Of a stretch of DNA of 64,000 nt, positions 1-11,364 are shown one piece after another (the stretch's first letter is position 1; each line of letters starts with the position of its first letter). Both the position numbers and the translations under genes were made by a program. The notes beneath the pieces were generated by a model. It did no database searches and was not told the DNA's origin. It saw only the letters and a list, made by a program, of their open reading frames with translations. Origin of the DNA: Bolinopsis microptera (Eukaryota > Ctenophora > Tentaculata > Lobata > Bolinopsidae); the NCBI RefSeq assembly GCF_026151205.1, contig NC_087076.1, positions 18,155,419 to 18,219,418 of the forward strand. The letters are read 5' to 3'.

Positions 1-125
1 CAGCAATATTGAGGTGGATTCGATATACCAAACATCTTAACCCTTTTATATTCCTAAAAAACTAAAAAAGAGCATTATTACTTGTCGCAAACACGGAATA
101 ATCCAGATATTGCACAAAAACATCT

Positions 126-1529
126 CTATATCAAGTAACTAAAGTAACCTGTGAAAGTCTCCACACAAGGTTCAGGATCAGGACCAGGACCCTCGTCGTC
201 CCCAGCGTTATAGTCAGTCGCCCTGTCTGATTCGTTATTGTCTTCCCTACCTTCTATCCTAGCAAGCACCCCGTATCCTACAAACCTGCGGCAATGTTGT
301 TGTGTGTTCAGTCGTTACGAAACACTATTTCATTATATTGTGGGTTGTTTAAACTTTTAAAGGGTCAACATTAGAAAGTGCTCAAAGAAGGTAATTTACC
401 AACCATTCATAACGACGTGACCTACAGACCTAACACATGACACTATGATAGTCACGTGACACTATGGTAGTCACGTGACACTACGGTAGTCACGTGAAAC
501 TATGGTAGTCACGTGACACTATGGTAGTCACGTGACACTATGGTAGACACGTGACACTACGGTAGTCACGTGACACTCTTTATATGGTTGTATTTTATTA
601 CCTGTGGAAAGAACACCCATCGTAGTTTCTCGCAACCTTAATGAAACGGTCATCTCCCCACTCTGATCCCCAGGAGTTCTTAATCAGGGTGTACTGTTCG
701 GTGTAGGCTACTGCGGTCAGCGCGTGGTTCGGAAAACTGGGATTAGACATGGTTAAAATACTTAACAGCTGTATTGTGCGGTCAATAAAGCTTAAATCAA
801 AATAAAAATCCAAATCAAATATAAACAGACTAACTAAACTGAGTGGTGGAAAAGCAAAAATAAGAAAACCTGCCCATCTTACCTAGTTCTGGTATTGTCC
901 CGGTAAATCCCGGAAGTGTAGGCGAAGAAGGAGTCACGGACATTGATCGTCACTGCTAGGGGTCTCAGAGACAGAGCACGGATTGTGTGAACTTCACCCT
1001 CCTCTATCTCAACGTAGTCCCTTACGTCAGCACCAACCATAGAGTTGGGATATTCTTCTAAACTGCAAGCACCATCAGCACCTCGGTAAGGATAATCAGC
1101 AGTGCTAGCTAGCTTTCCAGCCACTCGAACTGAAACCACACCATCCCTCATCCACCCGCCACCACAACCATCTCTATCCGAATAGGTACAGTCCAGCATC
1201 TGCTCCTCTGCGAAGTTTCGCAGAACACCAGTCTTGAGCTTGTAGGCACCCTCTAGGGCTCCCATGGCTCCAAACGCCCAGCAGGACCCACAGGATCCCT
1301 GGTTCTTGATCTCAGTAACCGCTCCAACTGTTATCCAGGACCTGGCAAGAGGTTCATCGTCTGCTCTTTCGTCTGATCCTTCTTCTTCCTCAGATTCTCT
1401 TTTCTCCACTCTCTGAACGTTGGTCACGTTCAGACCAAGGAAGGAGTGACGTTCATCGTCTGTCATGTCAGCAAAGTGGTTCATGCCTTCTTTCCATGTG
1501 GAGTCGCCGTGGTTGTGGACGGAGATTTC
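126..1529 (-). CDS. Papain-family (cathepsin L-like) cysteine protease, 3' exons
   Basis: Peptidase C1A, probably lysosomal or secreted. Three minus-strand exons can be joined in phase: 1529-883, 736-602 and 285-126. The first begins after a CAG acceptor and encodes the end of the propeptide (MNHFADMT), the mature start, and the active-site block NQGSCGSCWAFG with catalytic Gln and Cys. The second carries the catalytic His (NHALTAVAY) and Asn (NSWGSEWG). The third ends at a TAG at 126-128 and adds an acidic, Pro-rich tail of about 50 residues, longer than the usual cathepsin L end. The junctions (ACTAG|gtaaga to cag|TTTTCC, CACAG|gtaata to cag|GTTTG) keep one frame. The signal-peptide and first propeptide exons should lie above 1530 but I could not find them, so the model is 5'-partial. 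All catalytic residues are present, so the enzyme looks active. An acidic insert (about 20 residues) precedes the mature domain. The exact cathepsin subtype is uncertain. Confidence 0.85.
430..580. repeat. 19-bp minisatellite in cathepsin intron
   Basis: About seven copies of a 19-bp unit (tagtcacgtgacactatgg with small variants) lie in the last intron of the cathepsin-like gene. Each unit contains CACGTG, the palindromic E-box core. The array stops about 20 bases from the 5' splice site at 602. Confidence 0.9.
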
Positions 1530-1530
1530 C

Positions 1531-3441
1531 TGAGGTTAGAGTAATATTAATAATATGTAGTAATGTATCCTGAAGTAAGAGTAATATTAATAATATGAAG
1601 TAATGCATTCTGAAGTAAGAGTAATATTTTAGTATAGTTCTTTTAAATGAGATGGCACAGCATTTTTGTTAGAATTTTTTGGAATATGGGGACCTCGAAT
1701 GCCCAGATACGTACTACTGCAGCCCAGCCTTCGTTTTCTCTCAGCTCAATACTCTCTAATTGTTTGTCTTACTATATTAATATACTATATACCAGCTGTT
1801 TTACTATGACTATTTACTACTAGAAACCCCTCAATTTTCAGTTTTTTGCCGCTGCCGGTAAGATTTCGTCAAGTTTAAAATATAATATAGATATGCCACC
1901 TGTTCCACCATCCACCACTTCGACAACTCTCCAGATGGTATTTATTGTTTATAGGACTCCTTTATGGTCTTTCAGAGAGCTCCCTTATTGTTTTTAACTG
2001 GTAGACTGAAAACCGGATGCTAAACCTGTGATGTTTCAGCGGTTCACGTGCTGTTTATTTGTCTTCATTGCACTCTATAGTAGTAAATAAACTGCTGCTC
2101 TATGGACCGAGAACTCGAGGTATAGTAGTGCTCCAGTCCCCACCCACATCAATTGTTGAGGATCATACAATGCTTAGTGAGAGAAGCACGTGTCTGGGCA
2201 GACTGTTGAAACTTTATAGGGAAACGTAGGATCTTTTAACTTTCAGCTTCATCTCTCAGCGTTTTTAATAAATATAACGCAAGAAGATTGGGAAGCCGTG
2301 TAAAATATTAATATACCAGAGCCAACATATAAGTACGCCAAAATGTTGTGAAAAGTGCGACTCAGCACTTGTATCTGATAAAACCGGGTGGGCGACAATT
2401 GTCGGGGGGTCAATTGTCAGGGAGGGGGGGGGGGGGGTCAATTGTCGCGGTACGGATAAAACCATCTAATTGATATCACTCCCCTTTGATTCACGATGTC
2501 AATCCTTCACAGCTCGGCGAGGCTCAGTGGTAAAGGATTGACATCGTGAATCAAAGGGGAGCGATATCTATCAGATGCTTTTATCAGATACATTTTCCAA
2601 GGTTGTCTGTACCAAAGCAAACCAGTACATACACTGGGTTTACCACAGAAAGTGTGACTTTTTTGAAAAATAAAGCGAGACGATATATATTATTTATATA
2701 TATATTGATATATGATATATTGATATATATATAATATATATATATACTGTTGCCATTTTACTGAAACCACGTCATCAACTTTAACACGACTTTAACACAC
2801 GAAACATAAGGTTAAGTTATAATTTATTTTTCGAAGGATTTGAGGTCCTGAACCATTGGGGATCCTCTCAACTTATCAAAGGAGAAACTCATAAGCATTG
2901 AGAACTGAGGTGATTTAAACTTCCGCAAGTTTAGGGACACAGGAACTTCACTCATGTTATTAAATGTAAAACTTTTCAAAGAAAGCAAGGCTAATATAAA
3001 AAATGCCTTCTTGTTATATTAGATACGTTATAATATTCCAATATATACACATCTTCCAATCAGAACCGGAAAAAATTATAACAAATAGTACCTTTGCTAA
3101 TTTTCGTGCTCGGGCTCGTATTATCGCCCGTAGCACTCAACAGCCAAGGTATTATAATTGTATTATAACATAATAACATAATGAAAATGAAGGAATTGAC
3201 CGATCGCTGTCATAAAACAAAAATATGGGTCACCTCCCCACAAATATTCAGGATATGAATTAATCGGGGAAGATTATTTGTTTTTGGTAGATGCGATTTA
3301 ACTTACATTGCTCGCTGCATGCATTGCAACTTGTGAAAATATTGCATTGAGCATTCCAGTGAACACTAAGCAACCAAGATTTATTTTATAAAACAGTCAC
3401 GCAGAGGTTATTATTCTTGTTTCCTTTTCCATATAATTCCA
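1531..3441. other. Intergenic, repeat fragments only
   Basis: No coding exon could be supported here. It must contain the missing 5' exons of the cathepsin-like gene if that gene is intact. It holds a G-tract with a ggtcaattgtc motif (2395-2450) that reappears near 47,130-47,165, a hairpin (2473-2567), an AT microsatellite near 2680-2750, and a stretch at 2665-2800 that is also found near 57,335-57,410. Confidence 0.6.
2473..2567. repeat. 36-bp inverted repeat with A-box-like loop
   Basis: The arm 2473-2508 is the reverse complement of 2532-2567 with one mismatch. The 23-base loop contains ggctcagtggta, which resembles a tRNA A box. The arm includes gatgtcaat, which recurs with its palindromic form attgacgatgtcaat near 10,952 and 11,302, so this is probably a dispersed foldback or SINE-like repeat. 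Confidence 0.65.
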
Positions 3442-4641
3442 TTATAAACGTGTCTCAACTGAGATCATATCACTAACACACGCTAGATTTGTAGCATTTC
3501 CCTCTATTGTGGGATGAGGTGAGACCGTTGATTTACCCTTTACCCGTATCTTCCTGTTCCACCATCCCAAACTCTCTATCTTCTCCTTTAATTGACGGCC
3601 AATACTCTCCTTATAATTCGTTAAGATTTGCACGCTCTTTGGGGTTAGTGCTATGTATATACAAGGGTGGATAGCGCAGCTGAGAACTGGAAGTCCCACA
3701 GTGAAGGAAATGCTCTGCAAGACACTACCCTCGTTCACTTTCACTGGATCCGGGGTTAGCATTCCACATACAGTGTCAGTAGCCTCCCGATATGATATGA
3801 AAACAGACAGCTGCGTAACAAGACACAGGATATTACAAGCATTCTCTAGCAAGATTTTCACTGTCCCTCTAACGTTTCTCCTCTGATTTTGAGCAAGGTT
3901 CGTCTTCCTCATTTCACATAGCTCGTAAGAAGTTAAAAACGAAGCTATGACGGCAACACATTCGACAATCATGCAGGGAGCGAAATAAGTAATTGCAACT
4001 ATTTCAGGAATTCGATCTGATGGTCCACGTTTGAACCAGGTTGTCTGTACCAGAGCAAACCAGTACATACTACTATTTAGTATTATACAGCATTGATATG
4101 TTGTTACGTACACAATGTAGCTGGTTATCAAGATAATTACGTTTCTTTTTTCGATAGGCCAGAACGGATATCGTATTTGCAAATATCTAACACACGTTTG
4201 TAGTCCGGTCAGAAAAGATGGAATTGCAATGAAAATCCAGGCGAATGCTCCAAACACCATGTTGAATGTTCTAGCTTCATGAAAATAACAATAATGTGGC
4301 ATCCTGTAAGTGGTATTGGTATGGAGTTCTCCTTGTAGCCCTCCTTGCAATCCATGGTTTTTAGCCAAGAGCTGGAGAAATTTGTCTCCCGAAGTGAAGT
4401 TGAAATAAGGCGATTCCTCAGGTTTCAGTATCTTGAAGCTGGTATGAATCCCAACGTAGGGTGCCATCATGAGATTAGTAACAGCCACCGTCAGGAACAT
4501 AACCTTAGGGATAGAAGTGGGGTGTCGGTTGTGGTATATAACTATAGGGTTCAACACAGTTGAGATACACACACAGAGTAGGAAGCTGAGCCCCAGTTGG
4601 AAGTCAGGGTAGGAGAGACCGCCCCTGCTCAAGTGTGCCAT
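3442..4641 (-). CDS. Rhodopsin-like seven-transmembrane receptor (orphan)
   Basis: An intronless 399-residue membrane protein, most likely a class A G-protein-coupled receptor at the cell surface. Seven hydrophobic segments can be picked out near residues 16-37, 45-65, 128-150, 168-188, 213-237, 262-282 and 303-325. Helix 3 ends in CVRYLQIRYPF, where Arg of the D/E-R-Y motif is kept but the acidic residue is Val. Helix 7 has HPCIYIAL in place of NPxxY. The first extracellular loop is unusually long (about 60 residues), with NFTS and NTTY glycosylation sites. The cytoplasmic tail is about 70 residues, basic near the membrane and Ser/Thr-rich at the end. The start at 4641 (MAHLSRGG) gives a short extracellular N-terminus, as expected. 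Single-exon orphan receptors of this kind are common in cnidarians. The ligand cannot be predicted. Confidence 0.8.
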   Translation of the reverse strand: MAHLSRGGLSYPDFQLGLSFLLCVCISTVLNPIVIYHNRHPTSIPKVMFLTVAVTNLMMAPYVGIHTSFKILKPEESPYFNFTSGDKFLQLLAKNHGLQGGLQGELHTNTTYRMPHYCYFHEARTFNMVFGAFAWIFIAIPSFLTGLQTCVRYLQIRYPFWPIEKRNVIILITSYIVYVTTYQCCIILNSSMYWFALVQTTWFKRGPSDRIPEIVAITYFAPCMIVECVAVIASFLTSYELCEMRKTNLAQNQRRNVRGTVKILLENACNILCLVTQLSVFISYREATDTVCGMLTPDPVKVNEGSVLQSISFTVGLPVLSCAIHPCIYIALTPKSVQILTNYKESIGRQLKEKIESLGWWNRKIRVKGKSTVSPHPTIEGNATNLACVSDMISVETRL

Positions 4642-6330
4642 TTAGCGCTACTTCCTGTGAGTGTAGTTGAAGTAAGAACATTTGGAGCCTTTTTAAAAAA
4701 CTGTGCATAAGTTTACTGACAGTGTCTACCAGTCGAATTCGGTGGAAAATAGTTTTGTAGAATAATGTAATAAGCTTATTAGTTATGACTGCCTCCAGCG
4801 GGGGGGGGGGGGGATCATATGGTCAGAATCGTACGTGACGTTGGGTGGGTGGGGGCCCGTCGTGTGGGTGGGTCATATTTTCTTCCAAAACGCAGTTAGT
4901 AATCTTGTACTAAGTGGTGGGTCTGCTGCTCATTTCCCAGAAAAACAGTTGGTACATGGTACTAAGGGGTTCATTTTTTGGGTGTCCAACCCCAAAAAAA
5001 CCCATTTTACCTCAAATTTCAATTTTGGGAATGGGTTTTGAGGTTTTTTTTTGAGTTTTTTTTGGTTTTTTGTCATTTTAAAATTTATTTGTAACTTTTT
5101 ATCTAATTCGACTTCATTGAAAACAAAACCCCTACTAAATAGTGGATATAATTTGTCCATTTCCCAATGTTTAATGAGCTGTTTTAAGCAATTTATGGGT
5201 GAGTATCTTATTTTATATACCAAGACTCAGTTAGTACCGTGATTTCTCAACAGTTAGTACCGCAAAAGCCGGCAATAGGGGGTGGGTGTCCTAAATATTA
5301 TCCGAAAAAGCAGTTAGTACCGTAAAGGGGGTGGGTGGGTCATTTTTGTAAAGTCCAAAACTGCACTTAGTCGACGTCACGTACGTCACTTTACACTTAG
5401 TACCTGATCCCCCCGCCTCCAGTAGATGCAACAAAATAACAATTGCAATTAGAATCTTAGAAAGAAGTTGCGCAAAACTTTCCAAAACCTATTCTGGTCA
5501 GTTCTGAGTTCTCTGACTGTGTCCACAGGTAATTCGGTAATCTACCTACGCACGTTCCAAACACGGTTAGCACATGGTTGACGCAGATCCAATGAGCGGT
5601 CAGCACACAACTGTTGACCCACGGTTAACGCACGGTATCTATAAGATTGCATCAACGTGCGGGTGAAATCAAACAAATTGATCCTACTGTAATCTATTCA
5701 TAAACCACCTACTACATATTTAAGGGCTCTTACAACAATTATCGTGGCGTTGAGACTAATCCAGCAGGAATTAAACTTAGACAACACCGGCCTCTTGTTT
5801 AAAGGTGTGACGCAACCCCATCTCTATCATTATTATACATTATGATCGACTAACGAGATTCTGTAAACCGGACAATTTATTTTACATTTTAAGGAGTTGG
5901 CTGATAAAAGGATAATCTGTTAATTTTCGTTATGTTTATGCAAAAGGCTAGGTGTCTGGGTGACGTATAATTTGTTTGTATGTGATTACTATATCGAATA
6001 ATGGTGATAAGCTGCAACTAACTACGTAATCGGGATTTGGGAGTATATGATCTGACTCTAGATCTATGGATCGTCAATATAAAGAAAGGGGGCTTGGTTC
6101 GAAAAATTGTTAAAATATTAGATTTATTTTTGTTATGTATTTTAAAATGTAATAATTTGTCTACAATTTAAAACAAAAATTAGACCGTTTGTCTCATTTG
6201 TTAGATTTTGAGAGCCATTCAAAATTTGGACACGAGTCTTGAAACACCCTGTATAAAATGTGCCAATATGTTATATTTACTAGGCAGGACTGATTTACTA
6301 ACTCAGATCTTACCAGGTTTTACTAGGCAG
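4642..6330. other. Intergenic, T/G-rich degenerate repeats
   Basis: There are no supportable genes, but the 5' exons of EXOSC9 should lie here or in the adjoining intron. It contains a G-tract (4800-4813), recurring cagttagtacc-type motifs (4895-5330), and a partly self-complementary block of ccccaaaaaa and gggttttga runs (4960-5070). Short hydrophobic ORFs in it overlap these repeats and are not convincing. Confidence 0.55.
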
Positions 6331-9010
6331 GACTCGAGTATTAGCTAGAGTATCCACGGCGGTTGCAACACCTGCCCCATCTCGCCCTAACGAAGGAGCT
6401 CTCTTCTTCAACGTTCATCTGTCTCCCTTGTCTTCTAGCAAGTTCTCTGGCGCTCGATCCGACTTCAGGTCAGTTATCTTTTTGATTGAAATAAGTCCAG
6501 CAGTTGATGGACAGAATGCTACCTTTTTGTGTCTTATAGGAGATATTGCATCGATAGTGTTAAATTTAAACATTATAGAAATGTTTTGCAGATCTTAGGA
6601 CTAAAATGTAACAATTTATATTTACAGTACGGTAGTAACCCGTTTGCTGGAGCGCACCATCAAGGAGACACGTGTTATTGACACTGAGTGTTTGTGTATT
6701 GTGGCTGGAGAAAAGGTAACCAAAGCTTCTCAGACCTCAGTGTCTTGCACTGCGATTTCAAACTCTGGAACTGTTTGAATTTAATTAAATATGCCGGGAA
6801 ATCTAGAATTTGGCTACTCCGGTTCGACGTTGATGCGGGATTGGATGATTCAAGTTCGCTGTATTATTTAAAATTTGTTTTATCGGATTGTAAACATTAG
6901 CTTTTCTTAACAAATTAACAGTGTTCTTGTTGCAGGTTCTAAACCTCAGAGTGGACATAACACTGCTAGATTTTGCGGGTAATGTTATTGATGCTAGTTG
7001 TATCGCCGCCATGACGGCCCTTTCACATTTCAGACGCCCTGATTTCATCGTCAACGGAGATGAGGTGAGAGTTTCTGCAAACAAAATTGTGGTTAAAATA
7101 CAACCGAATGTTCAGCACCTTTTACTGAGTGAGCGGCCAGCATTATGCTAAAACTTTGGTTATATTTTATCCTGTAACATTTAGTTGTAGTGGGAGGTTG
7201 TCGTAATAACAGATCTAGAACTAGGAGTTTACTAACATCCAGTATAATTTCAGATAACCGTGTTCAGTGATAAGGACAGGGACCCCATCCCCCTATCAGT
7301 TCTACACGTTCCCATTACTTGCACTATTGGCTTCTCCGGAGAGAAGATCCTTGTAGATCCTGACGATGAGGAGGTTCGTACCTACTGCCACAGCTTTATA
7401 TTCTTATCTCAAAATTTTGGACTGCTAGGGAAATGTAGTGGGGATGGTTGTGTGATTGAACGGTTTTTGGGAGGTGGATTAATGTGTGATAAGTGTGATA
7501 AACCAACTTATTATTACAGGAGAGTGTGATGGATGGTTACGTTTCCATAGCAACCAACACTCATCACGAGATATGTTACATTTACTTAGGAGGTGGTGTC
7601 ACACTGACCCCAGCTCTCGTATCTAAATGCTGCGAGATATCATCTCTCAAAACCCAGGCAAGTTTTGGATATTGGAACAGGTTGTGAGCTCACGTTCGAT
7701 GGAGCATGATATGAGATATCATACATATAATCACGACGTACAAGACTTTTTTTAATAAATGAGTGGGATTCGTGCATGGTAAAAATTTACGATTTATTTG
7801 ACCAATGTAGCGCCGCGCATCAATAGTAAATAAATCCAGAAAATTGCGGAAAATAACTTTGCGAAGGAGGAGCTAGAGCTTCACTGTAATTAATTAACAT
7901 ATGGCTAGCGTCGCGCGCAGCATAACAGACGCTTCCTATACACATAATTATAGGGGAGTGGTCTATATTGCGAAGGAGCCGACTTTTATCATCAACGTAG
8001 CGCCGTCGGGCCACCTCATATATACAAACCCGATTACTTATTCCCTACGATCTTTTTGCCTTCGGCAAGAGTAGGGAAAAAATTAATTATTCTACTTAAG
8101 TAAATGCAATGATGATTGATGGGTCAAAAAGTTTATGCCGTGTTTATAAACATTACTCTCAATATCTTTGTAACCTTGTTCAGCAATCAGCTTATAAATA
8201 TGCTGAATAAGGTTTTACTAACCTGTAAACTGAAACAGAGAGACATCTTAATACATTGTTTTCTAGGAGATATCAGCTCAAATAACAAAGTCGCTGGATG
8301 AAGATTCCGCTCTAAGACGTAAAGCGGGCACCGACCGACCTTCCGCCATCAGTTCGCTTACACTTCAAGAAAAATTGGATAGACTTTACGTGGAGGATCG
8401 GACCAACAAACGGGAGAATCTGGCAGCTGAAGACGGGGTATGTTTCGTAGTAAATTTTAATGTGTTAGAAGACCTAATTTTAGCATTACATCCCCATTCA
8501 CCTTCCACATTCATGATAATCGTTACGTACTGAAGAGTTGCCGACCTTTCATAACACGTCTATTATTTCAGATTGAGAATGCTACCTTTCATAACACGTC
8601 TAATATTTCAGATTGAGAATGCTACCTTTCATAACACGTCTATTATTTCAGGTTGAGAATGCTACCTTTCATAACACGTCTATTATTTCAGATTGAGAAT
8701 GCTACCTTTCATAACACGTCTATTATTTCAGATTGAGAATGCTACCTTTCATAACACGTCTATTATTTCAGATTAAGAATGCTACTTTTCATAACACGTC
8801 TATTATTTCAGATTTAGAATGCTACCTTTCATAACACGTCTATTATTTCAGATTGAGAATGCTACATTTGGAAGTATTACTATCCGCTATATTGATGAGT
8901 TGGACACCGTGGATGAAGATGGGGTGGCAGCCCTCTCTAGACCGGCCCCTGAGTCAGTTCAAAGTATTCCTAACACCTCCCAAGAAGAGGAATCTTTCCC
9001 TGGATTCTAA
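6331..9010 (+). CDS. EXOSC9: Exosome core subunit RRP45 (EXOSC9), 5'-partial model
   Basis: RNase PH-fold subunit of the six-member ring of the nuclear and cytoplasmic RNA exosome, which threads RNA to the catalytic subunit. Seven exons join in phase: 6331-6468, 6628-6715, 6936-7064, 7254-7373, 7520-7657, 8267-8437 and 8852-9010. They encode TRVLARV, SRPNEGALFFNVHLS, RLLERTIKETRVIDTECLC, HFRRPDFIVNGDE, DPIPLSVLHVPI and GGGVTLTPALVSKC, which follow animal EXOSC9 in order. The first exon or exons (about 50 residues before TRVLARV) were not found. The exon at 7520-7657 ends in a GC donor (CCCAG|gcaagt). The C-terminal tail after the RNase PH core is short (about 90 residues) and acidic, and lacks the long Lys-rich end of the human protein. 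The last acceptor lies in a tandem array. RRP45 is catalytically inactive in animals, so its role is structural. Confidence 0.9.
7790..8110. repeat. Short repeats in EXOSC9 intron
   Basis: Within the intron 7658-8266, gtagcgccg occurs at both ends of a block of about 200 bases (7807 and 7996), together with two copies of gcgaaggag. Just after it, ttccctac (8041-8048) and gtaggga (8072-8078) form a small hairpin. This looks like a decayed transposable element; no coding content was seen. Confidence 0.4.
8544..8858 (+). repeat. 40-bp tandem array of an intron-exon junction (8 acceptors)
   Basis: Eight copies of a 40-bp unit, each holding the pyrimidine-rich 3' intron end cgtctattatttcag followed by the exon start ATTGAGAATGCTAC. 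AG positions fall at 8571, 8611, 8651, 8691, 8731, 8771, 8811 and 8851. Only the last leads into the open EXOSC9 terminal exon. From upstream acceptors the frame meets a stop quickly, because 40 is not a multiple of three; the copy after 8811 reads ATT TAG at once. Confidence 0.95.
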
Positions 9011-9738
9011 TTGATGACTATCAGTCATTGATGTCACTATCAGTTTTAGTTTTTAATGTTGGATTTTGTATGTCTATCACGCCAGTGAAAACAGAAAAGG
9101 GGTTAGGCATATTCTGGCAAGATCTTTTTTAAAGTATTGGGTTGATTGATACAACTGAGGAGCAATTATTATTATAAGCTTTTTATTTTTAAACGCTAAT
9201 ATTTGTGGGGCTAGAATTTGCATTTTTGACGACAAGTACTATTCTTCTATTGAAGGTCAAAATGAGTAATATATCACTTCCGATCTAAAAAATCGATGAA
9301 CAAGTTTCTTTTGGTCGACTTGAACAATGATGAATGACAATCAACAATGACTTGGGTATTATTCATAATTTTAGCTTAATTTATTATCATTTTAGCTTAA
9401 TTTATTACTTTATTACCACAAGTTTGGGCTTTCTCTTTTGTACTCTATTACACTCGCCAGCGTGCTGTCACAAAAAACCGCTTTTAACCCGACAGCAGAT
9501 AAGTTATGAGATGTTTCTTCGCATTTTTATGTCAACATACATTTGATGTTAAAGCTCGACCATTTCTTTTTACAATCAACTGTATGTTTTATTCAGAGAA
9601 TGCTAATTTGTGGATCATTATATTTATACTTAGACGAATGTCAGCTCTTGGAAAACTACCTATGCGTACGGCTTCGTAGTAAACTAACAAACTATTATTG
9701 TCACCAAGATGTAGTTCTAGATTGTGAACTATTTAGAA
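9011..9738. other. EXOSC9 downstream region
   Basis: AT-rich sequence containing the 3' UTR of EXOSC9. No canonical AATAAA was seen close to the stop codon. A 15-base piece (attttagcttaattt) is tandemly repeated at 9366-9404. The short ORFs here have no recognisable domains. Confidence 0.5.
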
Positions 9739-9741
9739 CTA

Positions 9742-10240
9742 GGGGTCGTTCACATATTACGTAATCAATGTTTGAGCAATTTTTACTCCCCTCCCCCTAC
9801 CGTAATCAACCGTAATCAAGACCCAACCCCCCCCCCCTCCTGACAGCAATATTACGTAATCATGGCCCCCCCCCCCCCTTTACTTTTTTTCCTAGAAAAC
9901 ACTATTCTCTAAGTTATTGTTTCATGCTACCCTGATCATGCTATCATGATGAGACGAAATCATTGTTATGATATCCACTACACCTTCTAAACTACTTATA
10001 ATACTATTATTGCCGAATATTCGATCAATTTCTAAATTTTATAACTATCAGAGTGAAATTGAGTGTAATTTGAATTAAAATATTGTCAAATTGTTATTAT
10101 TCTAGAGGGTAAAAAAGAAAATTTTGATTACTTAATCAACGACCGAACCCCCCCCCCCCCCCCCCCCCCCCCGTAATCAACCGTAAGCATTCGGAAACCA
10201 CCTCCCCCCTCGGCTGATTACGTAATATGTGAACGACCCC
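9742..10240. mobile_element. 499-bp MITE with 26-bp perfect terminal inverted repeats
   Basis: The ends 9742-9767 and 10215-10240 are exact reverse complements (outer bases ggggtcgttcacatattacg). The trinucleotide CTA flanks both sides (9739-9741 and 10241-10243), consistent with a 3-bp target duplication. The interior is C-rich, with several cgtaatcaaccgtaat motifs and long poly(C) runs (9826-9890, 10148-10172), and has no ORF. It is a non-autonomous DNA transposon. Its superfamily is uncertain: a 3-bp duplication recalls PIF/Harbinger, but CTA is not the usual TWA. Confidence 0.85.
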
Positions 10241-10499
10241 CTACTATATATCTTGGTGCAACCCAGTGGTGCATCTCGCCGATCTCGCTCCTACTAAATC
10301 GCTCGCCCAAATTTTAAGAAAAATCTTGTGAAAAGGCCCTTTAGGCATGAAAGTGATCTAGATCGGTGAATTTTTGGACGCTGATTCCGAATCACCCCCC
10401 CCCCCCCCCCCCCCCCCCCCCATGACGTAGGGTTAAAATGCTTCCCTGGAGAGTTATGGGCAAAAAACCGTTTTGGTCACGTGACAGGCTAGTAAAACG

Positions 10500-10605
10500 T
10501 GAATTTGATTATTTAGGGCTCGGGTTAGGGTTAGGGTTGTGGTTAAGATTATGGATAGCTTCGGGGTTATGGTTAGGGTTAGGGTTGGGATTAGGGTTTA
10601 TGTAA
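10500..10605 (+). repeat. Degenerate TTAGGG-like tract
   Basis: Interspersed ggttagggttaggg runs and variants (gggttatggttagggtta) over about 100 bases. This is compatible with an old interstitial telomeric insertion or a decayed simple repeat. Confidence 0.6.
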
Positions 10606-11320
10606 AACCGTTTTGTACGGCTGCAAAACCAAAAAAACCAAAGTCACGTGAAATTTTTGGGCGAGCGATTTAGTAAGAGCCCGCCGATCTACGGTTGCGA
10701 GAAGCATTATTGGATGCGCGCGCGACCCAGTAGTGCATCGCGCTTTGCTCTAACCAGAGCCCTCTCGCTTGCAGTAGCGCGCGACCGCCGGAGGCGGCAA
10801 AGATTCTACTTGTGAAACAAGCGCGTCACGCAGTTCGCGTAGACACATGGCTATGCATGAACATCGCGCTACAAGTAGAAACTCTACTATACAAGTAGAA
10901 ACTCTACTATAATAGTGAAATACGACCGTGGGGCCGTGGGGGTCACGACTTAATTGACGATGTCAATTCATGGCAGCTCGGCGCGGCACAGTAGCGCATC
11001 TCGCCGATCTAGCCAGGAGAAGCCTTATTAAGGGCGCAGCACAGTATAGTAACGCATCGCGCTACAAGTCACGACGTGATACAATGTTGACATATATAAT
11101 ACAATACTCTTTTTAATTAATTAAATGTTAAAGGTATATGGTATAGCGAGCGCATTCTTTTTGAAATATGACCCAAGCACCAAGACAATAATAAATATAA
11201 AATAAATGCAATGTTGCAATCAGTAGCGCGCACCGCGCGGGTCAGTCCACAATTTATTAACAATGAATAAATTGTATCATCGTCAAGTAAATCATAAATG
11301 CTTGATTGACGATGTCAATC

Positions 11321-11364
11321 CGTCGAGATCGTTGCTCTGCGAAGCAGAGCAACGATCGTCGACG
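11321..11364. repeat. GC-rich hairpin
   Basis: The arm gatcgttgctctgc (11327-11340) pairs perfectly with gcagagcaacgatc (11344-11357) around a 3-base gaa loop, and pairing can extend outward with a 2-base bulge. It lies in a block that also carries attgacgatgtcaat, so it is probably part of a dispersed element. Confidence 0.7.

Noticed and set aside
2265-2465. 66-codon minus-strand protein
   Set aside because: It crosses the G-tract and shared repeat motif and lacks any domain.
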